DNA of 64,000 bases from Streptomyces flavofungini. GTDB lineage: Bacteria; Actinomycetota; Actinomycetes; Streptomycetales; Streptomycetaceae. The stretch covers positions 8,156,001 to 8,220,000 of the forward strand of contig NZ_CP128846.1 in assembly GCF_030388665.1 (NCBI RefSeq). Direction: 5' to 3'. The first letter of the stretch is position 1; each line of letters begins with the position of its first letter. This document shows, piece after piece, positions 16,177-24,269 of the stretch. The notes under the pieces are model-generated. The model saw only the letters and a list, made by a program, of their open reading frames with translations, was not told the DNA's origin and did not search any database. The translations under genes were made by a program, and so were the position numbers.

Positions 16177-17394
16177 ATGCGCAGACGCCCCCTGACCTGG
16201 TTGATTCCCGTCCTCGCCACGGCCGCCGCGGTCACCGTGACCGCGGTGGTCGTCCCCCAGGGAGACGGCCGGGAGCCCGACGGCCGATCCGTTCCCGCCG
16301 CGCACGGGGAGCGCCCCGCAGGGAAGGGCAAGCCCGACGCGCGGGACGTGGTCCTGGCCGTGCACGGCGGTGCCGGGACCGCGCTCGATCGGGACAAGAC
16401 GAGCCCGGAGCGCGAGAAGGCCTACCGGGACGGGCTCCGCAGCGCCCTGCGGGCCGGGCAGAAGGTCCTCGACAAGAGCGGTTCGAGCGCGGACGCCGTG
16501 CAGGCAGCCGTGGTCGAGTTGGAGGACGACCCGCTGTTCAACGCGGGCAAGGGGGCCGTGTTCACCGCGGACGCCGGCCATGAGCTGGACGCGTCGATCA
16601 TGCGCGGCTCGGACCTGAAGGCGGGCGCGGTGGCGGGCGTGAAGAGCCTGCGCAACCCCATCGCGGGCGCCCGCGCGGTCATGGACAAGTCCCCGCACGT
16701 GCTGCTCGCGGGCGAGGGCGCCGACGACTTCGGCGCCCGGCACGGCCTGAGGACCGTCACCCAGGACTACTACTGGACGCAGGCCCGCTGGGACGCCCTG
16801 ATGGCGGCCAAGGAGGCGGAGCGAGGCGGCGGGGGCGTCACCGGCAAGAACCTGAAGGGCGCCCGGGGCTCTACGGACGCCGAGGGCCCCCGGGGCTCCG
16901 CAGGCGCCAAGGGCGGCGGTCGTGCCGCCGACTCGCCCGCCGCCGTCGCCGACGCGCAGTCCAAGGGCACGGTCGGCGCGGTCGCCGTCGACAAGCGGCG
17001 CGACCTGGCGGCGGCCACCTCGACCGGCGGCATGACCAACAAACTGCCCGGCCGCGTCGGTGACTCACCGCTGATCGGCTCGGGGACGTACGCGAAGAAC
17101 AGCACGGTCGCCGCGAGCGCCACCGGTGCCGGTGAGGTGTTCATCCGGGGCGCCGCCACGTCGACGATCTCCCACCTCGTGGAGTTCAAGGGCGCCGACG
17201 TCGCGTCCGCCGCGTACGAAGTGATCGTCAAGCGGCTGCCGAAGCTCGGCGGCGACGGCGGTGTGATCGCACTCGCGCCGAACGGAGAGTTCGACGCGCC
17301 GCACAGCAGCCCGGGCATGCTGCACGGCTATCTCACGAAGAGCGGGAAGATCGTCACGAAGATCTTCCCGGATGAGACGCCGCCCAACACATGA
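16177..17394 (+). CDS. Exported isoaspartyl peptidase / L-asparaginase (Ntn hydrolase)
   Basis: The 405-residue plant-type asparaginase is made as an inactive precursor that cleaves itself to expose an N-terminal threonine. It starts with a signal-like segment (residues 6-26, TWLIPVLATAAAVTVTAVVV), so it is exported or membrane-anchored. VVLAVHGGAGT begins the alpha subunit. The autocleavage site is at SKGTVGAVAVD, with Thr the nucleophile, followed by TSTGGMTNKLPGRVGDSPLIGSGTYA. A Gly/Ala-rich linker (about residues 218-262) precedes the cleavage site. ATG 16177 has GAGGA seven bases upstream; the open frame extends to 16057. Confidence 0.92.
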   Translation: MRRRPLTWLIPVLATAAAVTVTAVVVPQGDGREPDGRSVPAAHGERPAGKGKPDARDVVLAVHGGAGTALDRDKTSPEREKAYRDGLRSALRAGQKVLDKSGSSADAVQAAVVELEDDPLFNAGKGAVFTADAGHELDASIMRGSDLKAGAVAGVKSLRNPIAGARAVMDKSPHVLLAGEGADDFGARHGLRTVTQDYYWTQARWDALMAAKEAERGGGGVTGKNLKGARGSTDAEGPRGSAGAKGGGRAADSPAAVADAQSKGTVGAVAVDKRRDLAAATSTGGMTNKLPGRVGDSPLIGSGTYAKNSTVAASATGAGEVFIRGAATSTISHLVEFKGADVASAAYEVIVKRLPKLGGDGGVIALAPNGEFDAPHSSPGMLHGYLTKSGKIVTKIFPDETPPNT

Positions 17395-17516
17395 GGGCGG
17401 GCGGGGTGTCACGCGCTCCCCGGCGAACTGGTGGACGTGGTCGGGGCGGGGTTCATCGGTGTGCTCGTGCCCGGGCGCGGGTTTCGGGCGGTCCCGGGTT
17501 CCGGCCCGGGCCCGGC

Positions 17517-18293
17517 TCACGGCTTGTGGACGTACGGCGTCGTCGTGCCCAGTTCCGTGAAGCCGAGGCGGCGCAGGATCGGGCGGCTCTGGTCGGACGC
17601 GTCGACCTGGAGGTGGCGGACGCCGTGGTCGGCGGCGATGCGGGCGCGGTGGGCGATCAGGGCGCGGTAGATGCCCCGGCCGCGCCACTCGGCCACGGTG
17701 CCGCCGCCCCACAGGCCCGCGAAGTCCGTACCCGGCCGGAACTCCAGGCGGGCCGAGCTCACCGGGACGTCACCGGCGAGGGCGACGACCGCGGCGATGG
17801 TGTCCGGGGCCGTCGTGAGCTGGTCGAGCAACTGCTTGCCGAGGGCGGTGCCGTCCGTGCCGAAGGCCTGCTCGTGCACGTCGACCATCAGCCGCACACC
17901 GGCCGCGTCCGTCACCGGGACCAGCCGGACGCCCTCGGGCGGCCCCGCGTCCAGGGGCAGCTCGGCCACGGCGGCGACCATCAGTGTCTCGGGCGCCTCG
18001 GGCGTGAACCCGGCCGCGAGGAGCCGGTCGGGCAGGTCCGCGGGCAGGTCGTGGGAGTACGCCTTCCACTCGAACTCCAGGCCGCGTTCCGTGAAGTGGC
18101 GCACCTGCGCGGCGATGGCCGCGTCCGCGGTGCTCTCGTCGAGGTCCGACCACACGACCCCGTTCCAGTCGTGGGGGCCGCCCACCCGGCGTACGACGCC
18201 GTCCACCCGCTCGACCACCACGCCGGGGCCGTCGGGGTCCAGGTTCTGCCGAATCTGCCGGTCGTACGCCGCGAGTACCGCTGTGTGATCCAT
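17517..18293 (-). CDS. GNAT-family N-acetyltransferase
   Basis: The 258-residue protein's C-terminal half is a GNAT domain. The acetyl-CoA binding motif A reads GTVAEWRGRGIYRALIAHRA, followed by LQVDASDQSRPILRRLGF (motif B). The N-terminal half (DWNGVVWSDLDE, FEWKAYSHDLPADLPDRLLAAGF) is a degenerate second GNAT-like domain common in actinobacterial tandem GNATs. The substrate cannot be inferred. The start is ATG 18293, immediately next to the TRIC-type gene, whose stop is at 18303; both are on the minus strand and probably co-transcribed. Confidence 0.9.
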   Translation of the reverse strand: MDHTAVLAAYDRQIRQNLDPDGPGVVVERVDGVVRRVGGPHDWNGVVWSDLDESTADAAIAAQVRHFTERGLEFEWKAYSHDLPADLPDRLLAAGFTPEAPETLMVAAVAELPLDAGPPEGVRLVPVTDAAGVRLMVDVHEQAFGTDGTALGKQLLDQLTTAPDTIAAVVALAGDVPVSSARLEFRPGTDFAGLWGGGTVAEWRGRGIYRALIAHRARIAADHGVRHLQVDASDQSRPILRRLGFTELGTTTPYVHKP

Positions 18294-18302
18294 GCGGTCA
18301 CT

Positions 18303-19001
18303 TCAGCAGGGCGGTTCCGGTGGGGCAACGGGATTTCGTGCCGGGGCCGCCGCGCCGACGTCCGGGCTCCGGGCACTCCCGGCGCTCTGGGAACTCCCGG
18401 CGCGGGAGAGCGGCGGCAGGTGCAGGGACTTCGTGATCGCGGCGAGGCGCAGGGCGAGCACGAGTCCCGCCGAGGTCACCGTGGTCGCCGTCGGGGAGGC
18501 GCCCGCGTGATGCAGGCCGAGGTAGCACAGAGCGCCCGCGAGCGCGGCGGTCGCGTACACCTCCTCGCGCAGCAGCAGCGGCGGGAACTGGCCGCACAGC
18601 ACATCGCGCAGGACCTCGCCGGCCACCCCCGTGAGGACCGCGAGGAGGACGACGGCGAGCGGGGTGACGCCCGCGTCGACGGCGGCCTGCGCGCCCATGA
18701 CGGTCACCACGGCCAGGCCGACGGCGTCCACCACCATGAGCGTGCGCTGCGGCAGCTCCCGGCGGCGCAGGAACAGCATCGTGGCCACGCCCGTGCAGGC
18801 GATGACCGTGAGCAGGACCCAGTCGCGCGTCCAGTACAGCGGGTGCCGGTCCAGGATGAGGTCGCGCAGCGTGCCGCCGGAGAGGGACGCGACGAAGGCC
18901 AGCACGAGGCCCCCGAACGGATCCATCCGCGCGCGGTGCGCGGCGAGGACACCACTGGCGGCGAAGGCGGCGATGCCGATCAGGTACAGCGTGTGCAGCA
19001 T
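18303..19001 (-). CDS. TRIC-type cation channel / UPF0126 membrane protein
   Basis: The 232-residue membrane protein has two repeats of three helices plus a seventh, the arrangement of the TRIC (trimeric intracellular cation channel) family PF03458. The repeat signatures are LSGGTLRDLILDRHPLYW and LTGVAGEVLRDVLCGQFPPLL. Prokaryotic TRIC homologues conduct monovalent cations, chiefly K+; older annotations suggest glycine transport. The C-terminal 30 residues are low-complexity Ser/Ala/Pro. The start ATG 19001 overlaps the upstream stop as ATGA, indicating translational coupling with the small membrane protein at 19001-19264. A second TRIC gene is at 55466. Confidence 0.88.
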   Translation of the reverse strand: MLHTLYLIGIAAFAASGVLAAHRARMDPFGGLVLAFVASLSGGTLRDLILDRHPLYWTRDWVLLTVIACTGVATMLFLRRRELPQRTLMVVDAVGLAVVTVMGAQAAVDAGVTPLAVVLLAVLTGVAGEVLRDVLCGQFPPLLLREEVYATAALAGALCYLGLHHAGASPTATTVTSAGLVLALRLAAITKSLHLPPLSRAGSSQSAGSARSPDVGAAAPARNPVAPPEPPC

Positions 19002-19264
19002 CAGCGGTCGGCCTCGCGGCCGTGCGTGTCCGTGTCCTCGCCGGGGGCCGGGCGGCGCAGCAGCAGAAGGACGGCCGTCGACGCGACGGCGGCGATCGCC
19101 AGGGCGGCCGCGTCGAGCCGGGGGTCCGCGCCGCCGTCACCCGGTCCCGGGCGGGCCTGCCCCTGCCCGGCTGACGCACGCGCGAGCAGGGCCGCCGTCA
19201 CCGCGACCACGCCGACGGCCCCCGCCGCTCTGAGCCACCACCTGGGATTGCGTGCCGTGAACAT
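19001..19264 (-). CDS. Small membrane protein coupled to the TRIC-type gene
   Basis: The 87-residue protein has two hydrophobic helices (about residues 10-28, WLRAAGAVGVVAVTAALLA, and 53-69, AIAAVASTAVLLLLRR) separated by a Gly/Pro/Gln linker, and an acidic tail (EDTDTHGREADR). Its TGA overlaps the ATG of the TRIC-type gene (ATGA), so the two are likely co-translated. I do not recognise a family; a partner of the channel is a reasonable inference only. ATG 19264 was chosen over upstream in-frame starts that add residues without hydrophobic character. Confidence 0.65.
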   Translation of the reverse strand: MFTARNPRWWLRAAGAVGVVAVTAALLARASAGQGQARPGPGDGGADPRLDAAALAIAAVASTAVLLLLRRPAPGEDTDTHGREADR

Positions 19265-19673
19265 CCGTCCAGCTTCTCCGGTGTGGACCGGGGCGCGCAT
19301 CGGTCAGGTGGACGGATCGCGATGGCCGAAAGGACGAGGGGCGCAGGGGGAGAGGCGGTACGCGGCGGGCGGACCCGCCGGACGGAGCCGCACGCGGCCG
19401 AGCCGCAGCGCGCCGAACGACGTTGCGCAAACGCGCGGTGTGCAAAGCCGCGCCGCTCAAGGGTCGGCCCGGCACCTCTACTTCGCGCGTATCCGCTGCT
19501 GACAAAGGTGCGCAATGCAAAGGCATGGCAAAGATCGGAAAGGAGGAGCAAAGAGAGGTGGCGACAGGCCGCGGGTCCGGCAAAGTGCTCGGGGCCGGTC
19601 GGGGAGCTGAGTGCCGTACACGGGCCGGGGCGTGGGACGTGCGGCCGGGAGGGGTGCGTAGGGGAGAAGAGGG
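19265..19673. other. Intergenic region without a convincing gene
   Basis: This 409-bp stretch lies between the start of the small membrane protein and the stop of the type III polyketide synthase. Its open frames on both strands are Arg/Gly-rich and lack recognisable motifs or ribosome-binding sites. I see no strong hairpin. It must contain the promoter of the membrane-protein/TRIC pair. Confidence 0.5.
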
Positions 19674-20714
19674 TCAGGACCGCCAGCGGCAGCGCAGGGA
19701 AGCCGTGGCGAAGCCGGGGCCGAAGGCGACGGCGTAGCCGCGCGCGCCGTCGGCGGGAGGGTCGGCGTGGGTGCGCTCCAGGACACGCAGGACGCTGACG
19801 CCGCCCATGTTGCCCTCGTGGGCGAGAGTGTCCGTGGAGTGCCGCGCGTCGTACTCGTCGAGGCCGAGGGCCGCCGCCGTGTCGGCGATGATGCGTGGGC
19901 TGCCCGGGTGGATGACCGCGAAATCGGGGCGGTCCGCGCCGATCCACTCCTTGAGCTGGGGCAGGACGTCGTCGGCTGCGGACAGCGCTTTCTTCGTCGA
20001 CACGAAGTGGATGCCCGCGTGGTCGATGTGGCCCGCCTGCCGGTCGACGCTGTCCGGCAGGACGTACTCGAAGCAGTCCTCGATGACGAGGCCGGGGCCG
20101 AGCGGCTCGTCGGTGACGATCGTCGCTGCCGCCGCGTCGCCGAACAGGGCCTTGTAGATCATCGACTCGATGGTGTCGTCGGCGTTGTGGTAGATGCCGG
20201 ACAGGACTTCCCCGGCCACCACGAGGACCTTGCTGCCGGGCCGCGAAGCCACCAGGTCGGCGGCGCGGATCAGCGCCTGGGCGCCACCCGGACAGGCCAC
20301 GGTCGTCAGGGCCACGCGACGCACCGTGGGGCGCAGGGAGAGACGGTCGATCAGGTGGATGTCCAGATTCGGGACGGTCCAGCTGGTCGTGTGCGTGGTC
20401 ACGATGGCGTCGACGTCGAGCGCCGTGAGCCCGGCCGCGTCCAAGGCCGCCTTGGCCGCTGTCTCCGCCATGGCGAGGGTGTCCTCGAAGGCCGCGTTGA
20501 CACGTTCCTCGATCCTGGCGGAGCCCGAGATGGTGGCTGAGTCCAGCGGCCGGGTGAAGTAACGGGTCCGGACCCCGCAGTTGCCGATCGCGCGGAGGAA
20601 GGCGCCCAGCCGTGGGTGGTCCGGATGGTGACGTCGGATGTCCTCCGCTATTTCCGCGGTGGTGATCCGGTGATCACCCAGGACGGTGTGCGGTCTGAGC
20701 ACATGAGCTGGCAT
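19674..20714 (-). CDS. Type III polyketide synthase (chalcone synthase-like)
   Basis: The 346-residue iterative condensing enzyme of thiolase fold has the catalytic triad Cys141 (TVACPGGAQ), His269 (VIHPGSPRI) and Asn302 (HEGNMGG). The C-terminal GFGPG-like loop reads AFGPGFAT. N-terminal features (HRITTAEIAEDIRRHHPDHPRLGAFLRAIGNCGVRTRYFTRPLD) match bacterial type III PKSs. It differs clearly from RppA at the active-site Cys segment, so product prediction (tetrahydroxynaphthalene, pyrone or resorcinol) is not safe. ATG 20714 gives the family length. A same-strand MmyB-type regulator ends 125 bp upstream. No P450, methyltransferase or oxidase is adjacent, so any tailoring enzymes are elsewhere. 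Confidence 0.88.
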   Translation of the reverse strand: MPAHVLRPHTVLGDHRITTAEIAEDIRRHHPDHPRLGAFLRAIGNCGVRTRYFTRPLDSATISGSARIEERVNAAFEDTLAMAETAAKAALDAAGLTALDVDAIVTTHTTSWTVPNLDIHLIDRLSLRPTVRRVALTTVACPGGAQALIRAADLVASRPGSKVLVVAGEVLSGIYHNADDTIESMIYKALFGDAAAATIVTDEPLGPGLVIEDCFEYVLPDSVDRQAGHIDHAGIHFVSTKKALSAADDVLPQLKEWIGADRPDFAVIHPGSPRIIADTAAALGLDEYDARHSTDTLAHEGNMGGVSVLRVLERTHADPPADGARGYAVAFGPGFATASLRCRWRS

Positions 20715-20839
20715 GGAGGGGCTCCCACGAGGCGCGATCCGATGTGGGGATCTGGGGCCAAAGTACTGCACCACATCGAACATGCGTCCTGCTGTGCTAC
20801 TCCCTCTGGGCCGGCTGGGGGATCAGGCCGACAGGAGGA

Positions 20840-21661
20840 TCAATGGGAGCGGAGCATCGGCGTGCGCGGGTGGGAGCGCTGTGTCCCTGGCTGGAACACC
20901 AGGATCATCAGCCGGGCGCCGGGAGCCGTCAAGGGCTGTGCCGCGCACATCGTGACCCAGCCGGGGCCCAGCTCGGCGTGCATGAGGGGGCGCTCGTCGC
21001 CGTCGGGGTGGGGGAAGGGGAGGCCGGCGCCGTAGTGGGGGGAGGCATCAGGGTCGGCCAGGACCTCCTTCTCGATCTGGCGGAGCGTTTCGTCCTCGGG
21101 CCGGGAGGCGAGGGCGGCACGCAGCTGCGGCAGCACCATCGGGGCCCACGCGGTGCGCCAGTCGAGGAGGTGCGCGCGGCCCACCGGGTCGAGGGCCATC
21201 CAGCGCATGACGTTCGTGGGGACCTGGCCGTCCGGGAACATCCGGGTGAAGGCCTCGTTGTAGGCGAGCATGTCCCAGGACGCGTCCGTGACGTACGCCA
21301 TGTGCCGCACGCCGTCCACCGCCTCCTGCCAGATGCCGGGAATCTCCTTGCCCGACGTCAGGTGCAGAGGTCCTGGAGGGTCCTGCAGCAGGGCGAATCG
21401 GCACAGAGACACCCATTCCTGCTCGTTCAGCCCGAACAGGCGGGCCACGTCGCGCAGCAGGGACGTCGGCGGGTTCGGGTAATTGCCCGACTCCAAGCGG
21501 TGATAGGTGCCGAGAGTGCGGTGGAGGAGCTGGTCCACCTGATGCTGGGACAGCCCGGGGGCCCGGCGGCCCTGGCCCGTCGAACGGACGAACCCGTGTG
21601 ATTCCGGGGCAATGAGGGCGCGCCGTTCGCGGAGCAGAGCGCGCAGCGCTGACTTGTTCAT
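20840..21661 (-). CDS. Helix-turn-helix regulator with MmyB-like ligand domain
   Basis: The 273-residue regulator has an N-terminal XRE-type HTH (about residues 30-82, PGLSQHQVDQLLHRTLGTYHRLESG). The C-terminal domain of the MmyB type (PF17765) begins at about residue 105, with VTDASWDMLAYNEAFTRMFP, NVMRWMALDP and GPGWVTMCAAQPLTAPGARLMILVFQPG. In characterised relatives this PAS-like domain is thought to bind a fatty-acid-like ligand. The gene is directly upstream of the type III PKS on the same strand and is the likely regulator of it. ATG 21661 is preceded by an unusually A+T-rich upstream region. Confidence 0.9.
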   Translation of the reverse strand: MNKSALRALLRERRALIAPESHGFVRSTGQGRRAPGLSQHQVDQLLHRTLGTYHRLESGNYPNPPTSLLRDVARLFGLNEQEWVSLCRFALLQDPPGPLHLTSGKEIPGIWQEAVDGVRHMAYVTDASWDMLAYNEAFTRMFPDGQVPTNVMRWMALDPVGRAHLLDWRTAWAPMVLPQLRAALASRPEDETLRQIEKEVLADPDASPHYGAGLPFPHPDGDERPLMHAELGPGWVTMCAAQPLTAPGARLMILVFQPGTQRSHPRTPMLRSH

Positions 21662-22112
21662 GATGGGAATCCCTCTTCGTGCACGCCGAGTTGAGCATCA
21701 GCAGTCTAAATATTCGCATCGTCTTTGGGCATAAACATTGCCTGAAGAAAACGATCAGTCGATGCGGCATCATGGAGTACGCGAGACCACCGACCTGCAG
21801 GTTTGATCGTCGGTGGGTTCGTGGGCACAACTCAGGGGCGTCCTGTTCGAGCGGCGTGAAATTGGCTGAAATTCCTCGACGTTGGACACCTCCTAGGCCT
21901 ACGGGGTCGCAGTCGGGTAGTGCGTGGGACCGGTTGTTCGTATTCCGATCCGAGTGGTCGGAAACTGAGCAGTGTGTACCCGCGTGGCAGTTACCGCCCG
22001 GTTCGGTTCCTGGGTTCACTGGCTGCGGCCGGTGCCGTCACTCGCCATTACGTAGCGGCCACGGTACCGGCCGCCCGTGTTGTTCCGGGCGGCCCGAGTG
22101 TCCGGGCATGCT
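21662..22112. other. A+T-rich regulatory region, no convincing gene
   Basis: The stretch from about 21690 to 21780 is markedly richer in A and T than the rest of the window (for example GTCTAAATATTCGCATC) and is the likely promoter of the regulator at 20840. An 8-bp inverted repeat CCACCGAC/GTCGGTGG (21787-21794 and 21809-21816, loop 14) lies just beyond. The open plus-strand frame 21679-22137 is Cys/Arg/Pro-rich and looks non-coding. Confidence 0.5.
22067..22092 (-). terminator. Hairpin downstream of the oxidoreductase gene
   Basis: GGCCGCCCG (22067-22075) pairs perfectly with CGGGCGGCC (22084-22092) across an 8-nt loop. It lies 21 bases past the stop of the minus-strand gene at 22113. Confidence 0.65.
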
Positions 22113-23057
22113 TCAGGAGGCCCGGGTCGGCTCCTGAGTCGGAAGGCGCGTCTCCCTTCGTGCGTCCGCTTGCCGTTCCGCGTCAGCGAGGATTTCCGTC
22201 ACCCGCAGTCCGAAACGTACGTCGCACGGGTGCCGCTCCCCGCCGCTCGCGGCGCGCGCCAGAGCGTCCACCGCTGACCGAAACGCATCGGTCGAATCGC
22301 CCCAGCCGCTCTCGCCCCACCCCGGCGGCACGGCCGTCCCGTGCTCGCCGCGGAACTCCAGAGCCAGGCCCTCGGCCGCCCGCGGCGCCCGCAGTGTGAG
22401 CGTCGCCGTGCTCGACGCGCCGCTCGCGTGCCGCAGGATCAGATGGACGGTGTCCTCGGGGCCCGGCGCCGCCGTCACCGACGTGACCTCGCCGAGCACC
22501 GCCGTGAGCACAGCAAGCGCGTGCGGTCCGACGTCCCACAGGCCGCCCTTGCTGGCCCGCCACGGCGAGTCGAAGGCGCCGGTGCCGTCCGCCGCGAAGA
22601 ACGAGCTGTACCAGTCGGCGCGCGCCGTGAACCACGGCCCCTCCGCGGCCCGGCCCGCCAGCCACTGCGCCATGGGCGGGGCGAAGCGGAGCGTGAAGAA
22701 GACCACGGACGCCACCCCGGCCCGCTCCACGGCGTCGGCGAGGCCCCGCGCCGCGGCGGGCGAGGTGGCCACCGGCTTGTCGAGCAGCAGGTGGCAGCCC
22801 GCCGCCGCGGCCCGCTCGGCCAGCGGTGCCTGGACGTCCGGCGGTACCGCGAAGGCGACCGCGTCGCTCACGGCGAACAGTTCGTCCACGTCCTCGTACG
22901 CGGTGGTGGCGTGCGCGGACGCCAGCTCGGCCGCCGCTTTCGGGCGGCGTCCCCATATTCCCGACAGCACGGTGTCGGGGTGCCCGGCGAGTACCGGCGC
23001 GTGTGTCTGCGTCGCCCAGGGACCCGTGCCGATCAAGCCCACTCGAAGTCTCTCCAT
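22113..23057 (-). CDS. Gfo/Idh/MocA-family oxidoreductase
   Basis: The 314-residue NAD(P)-dependent dehydrogenase of unknown substrate (typically a sugar or inositol derivative) has an N-terminal Rossmann fold beginning RVGLIGTGPWATQTHAPVLAGHP. The family Lys motif follows as LLLDKPVATSPAAARGL (EKP variant DKP). The C-terminal alpha/beta domain carries SPWRASKGGLWDVGPHALAVLTAVLG, whose DxGxHxxD/A pattern holds the catalytic His. The start is ATG 23057. It is a single gene with a hairpin terminator at 22067. Neighbours give no metabolic clue. Confidence 0.92.
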   Translation of the reverse strand: MERLRVGLIGTGPWATQTHAPVLAGHPDTVLSGIWGRRPKAAAELASAHATTAYEDVDELFAVSDAVAFAVPPDVQAPLAERAAAAGCHLLLDKPVATSPAAARGLADAVERAGVASVVFFTLRFAPPMAQWLAGRAAEGPWFTARADWYSSFFAADGTGAFDSPWRASKGGLWDVGPHALAVLTAVLGEVTSVTAAPGPEDTVHLILRHASGASSTATLTLRAPRAAEGLALEFRGEHGTAVPPGWGESGWGDSTDAFRSAVDALARAASGGERHPCDVRFGLRVTEILADAERQADARRETRLPTQEPTRAS

Positions 23058-23372
23058 GCGCGCAGTATGGCGGAGCCGACTGTGGCGGCAGTACGGGTGC
23101 GGCCGGGACGCGGAGCGGGGTGCGGCTGATACCGGCGTGGCCTTCTGGCGCGTCCGGTGGAAGGAGAGGAACCGCCGCGGCGCCGAAGGTCTGGACCTTT
23201 TCTTCGTGTGCTTCCCTCTCGTATGCGCGTACCACTCCCTCTCGTCCCTCTCGCGTGTGCGCGCGGTTCTCGCGGACGCGTTCGCGCGTATCCGGTGAAG
23301 AAGATGTGGAGTGGCTCATACCGTTCACCCGGCCATGCTCCCTTTCTCGACGTACCGTCAACTCGCCACCTC

Positions 23373-23421
23373 TGAATGGCAATTCATGGCCAGGGGTGGG
23401 TGGCGGGTGAATTCGCATTCA
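23373..23421. promoter_or_regulatory. Two TGAAT-N4-ATTCA palindromes, candidate operator pair
   Basis: TGAATGGCAATTCA (23373-23386) and TGAATTCGCATTCA (23408-23421) share both half-sites and spacing and are 35 bases apart start to start. The second extends to GTGAAT/ATTCAC. The shared sequence and regular spacing suggest cooperative binding by one dimeric regulator. The controlled promoter is not clear: the nearest plus-strand gene starts 255 bp downstream at 23676. Confidence 0.6.
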
Positions 23422-23636
23422 CTTGTGGCTGATTGCCGCCTGTCCGAAGGGGCAGGCAACGTGTCCCGACTGTCCGGGAGTTCCCGACTTCCGGCATTCC
23501 GGCGGGTGCGCGCCGGTCGGTGTGCCCCGGGGGTATGGCGAGCGTTTTGGCGCGGGCGCCGGACCGTGACCGGCGTCTCCGTGTCCCGTCCGCCGCTTCG
23601 CGGTCCTCGCGCCGCGCTGCCCCATACGCTCGGACC

Positions 23637-23656
23637 GGCTGCCTAAAAAGGCAGCC
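23637..23656. promoter_or_regulatory. Perfect palindrome just upstream of TetR gene
   Basis: GGCTGCCT (23637-23644), AAAA, then AGGCAGCC (23649-23656), ending 19 bases before the TetR ATG at 23676. It may be the autoregulatory operator of that gene, or a hairpin in its leader. Confidence 0.55.
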
Positions 23657-23675
23657 CGCGACGGAAAGTGACGCC

Positions 23676-24269
23676 ATGACCAGCTCGACCTCACACCCGG
23701 CGCCGTGCGCGCCGATCCCCGCGCGCCGCGACGCCGAGGCGACGAAGGCCGCGATCGTGCGCGCCGCCCGCCATCTGCTCGCCCGGCACGCGCACACCGA
23801 CATCACGCTCAAGGCCGTGGCCGAACGTGCCGGGGTGAGCCCGCCGTTGGTCCTGAAGTACTTCGGCAGCAAGGACGCGCTGTTCGCCGGGATCATGTCC
23901 TTCGAGGCCGACGCGGAGGAGGTCCTCGCCGCGCCCTTGGAGCGCCTCGGCCGTCACATGGTCGAACACCTGCTGACCAGCCAGGCTGAGCGGGGCGCCG
24001 ACCCCATCCTGCGCATCGTGTACGCGCCGCTGCACCGCGAGCACGGCTACGACCTGCGCGCCAACTTCCGCACCCAGGTGGTGCGCAGGCTCGGCGACCG
24101 GCTCGCGGGCCCCGACGCGGGGCTGCGCGCCGAGCTGGCCGTCGGGATGCTGCTGGGGCTCGGCGTGATGTACGGCATCGCGCGCGGCCCGCACCTGCGG
24201 GCGACGGCGATAGCCGACATCGCCGACCGCTACGCCCCCGCCGTGCAGGCCTGCTTGACCCCCGAGTGA
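23676..24269 (+). CDS. TetR-family transcriptional regulator
   Basis: The 197-residue protein has a TetR HTH at about residues 20-66: EATKAAIVRAARHLLARHAHTDITLKAVAERAGVSPPLVLKYFGSKDALF. The C-terminal domain is of the actinobacterial type with LGVMYGIARGPHLRA. The ATG at 23676 is preceded by a perfect palindrome that may be its operator. The likely original partner is the transporter remnant that follows on the opposite strand, now truncated, which would leave this regulator without its target here. Confidence 0.9.
   Translation: MTSSTSHPAPCAPIPARRDAEATKAAIVRAARHLLARHAHTDITLKAVAERAGVSPPLVLKYFGSKDALFAGIMSFEADAEEVLAAPLERLGRHMVEHLLTSQAERGADPILRIVYAPLHREHGYDLRANFRTQVVRRLGDRLAGPDAGLRAELAVGMLLGLGVMYGIARGPHLRATAIADIADRYAPAVQACLTPE

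Larger units (their letters stand above)
23058..23675. other. Long intergenic region with operator-like palindromes
   Basis: This 618-bp stretch lies between the oxidoreductase start and the TetR gene. Open frames here are Arg/Pro/Ser-rich and lack family features. It holds two TGAAT-N4-ATTCA palindromes (23373 and 23408) and a GGCTGCCT hairpin (23637), listed separately. A very short gene starting after 23421 cannot be excluded. Confidence 0.5.

Noticed and set aside
13951..16743. 930-residue open frame antisense to the acyl-CoA dehydrogenase and asparaginase
   Set aside because: Only its last 215 residues (TetR, start 14598) show family features. The rest is low-complexity sequence antisense to two well-identified genes, a common product of high GC.
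21679..22137. 152-residue plus-strand open frame in the A+T-rich gap
   Set aside because: Cys/Arg/Pro-rich composition, no ribosome site, and it overlaps regulatory palindromes.
19674..23057. Full biosynthetic gene cluster around the type III PKS
   Set aside because: Only the PKS and one regulator fit. The adjacent Gfo/Idh oxidoreductase is separated by a 450-bp regulatory gap and a terminator, and no tailoring or export gene is present.
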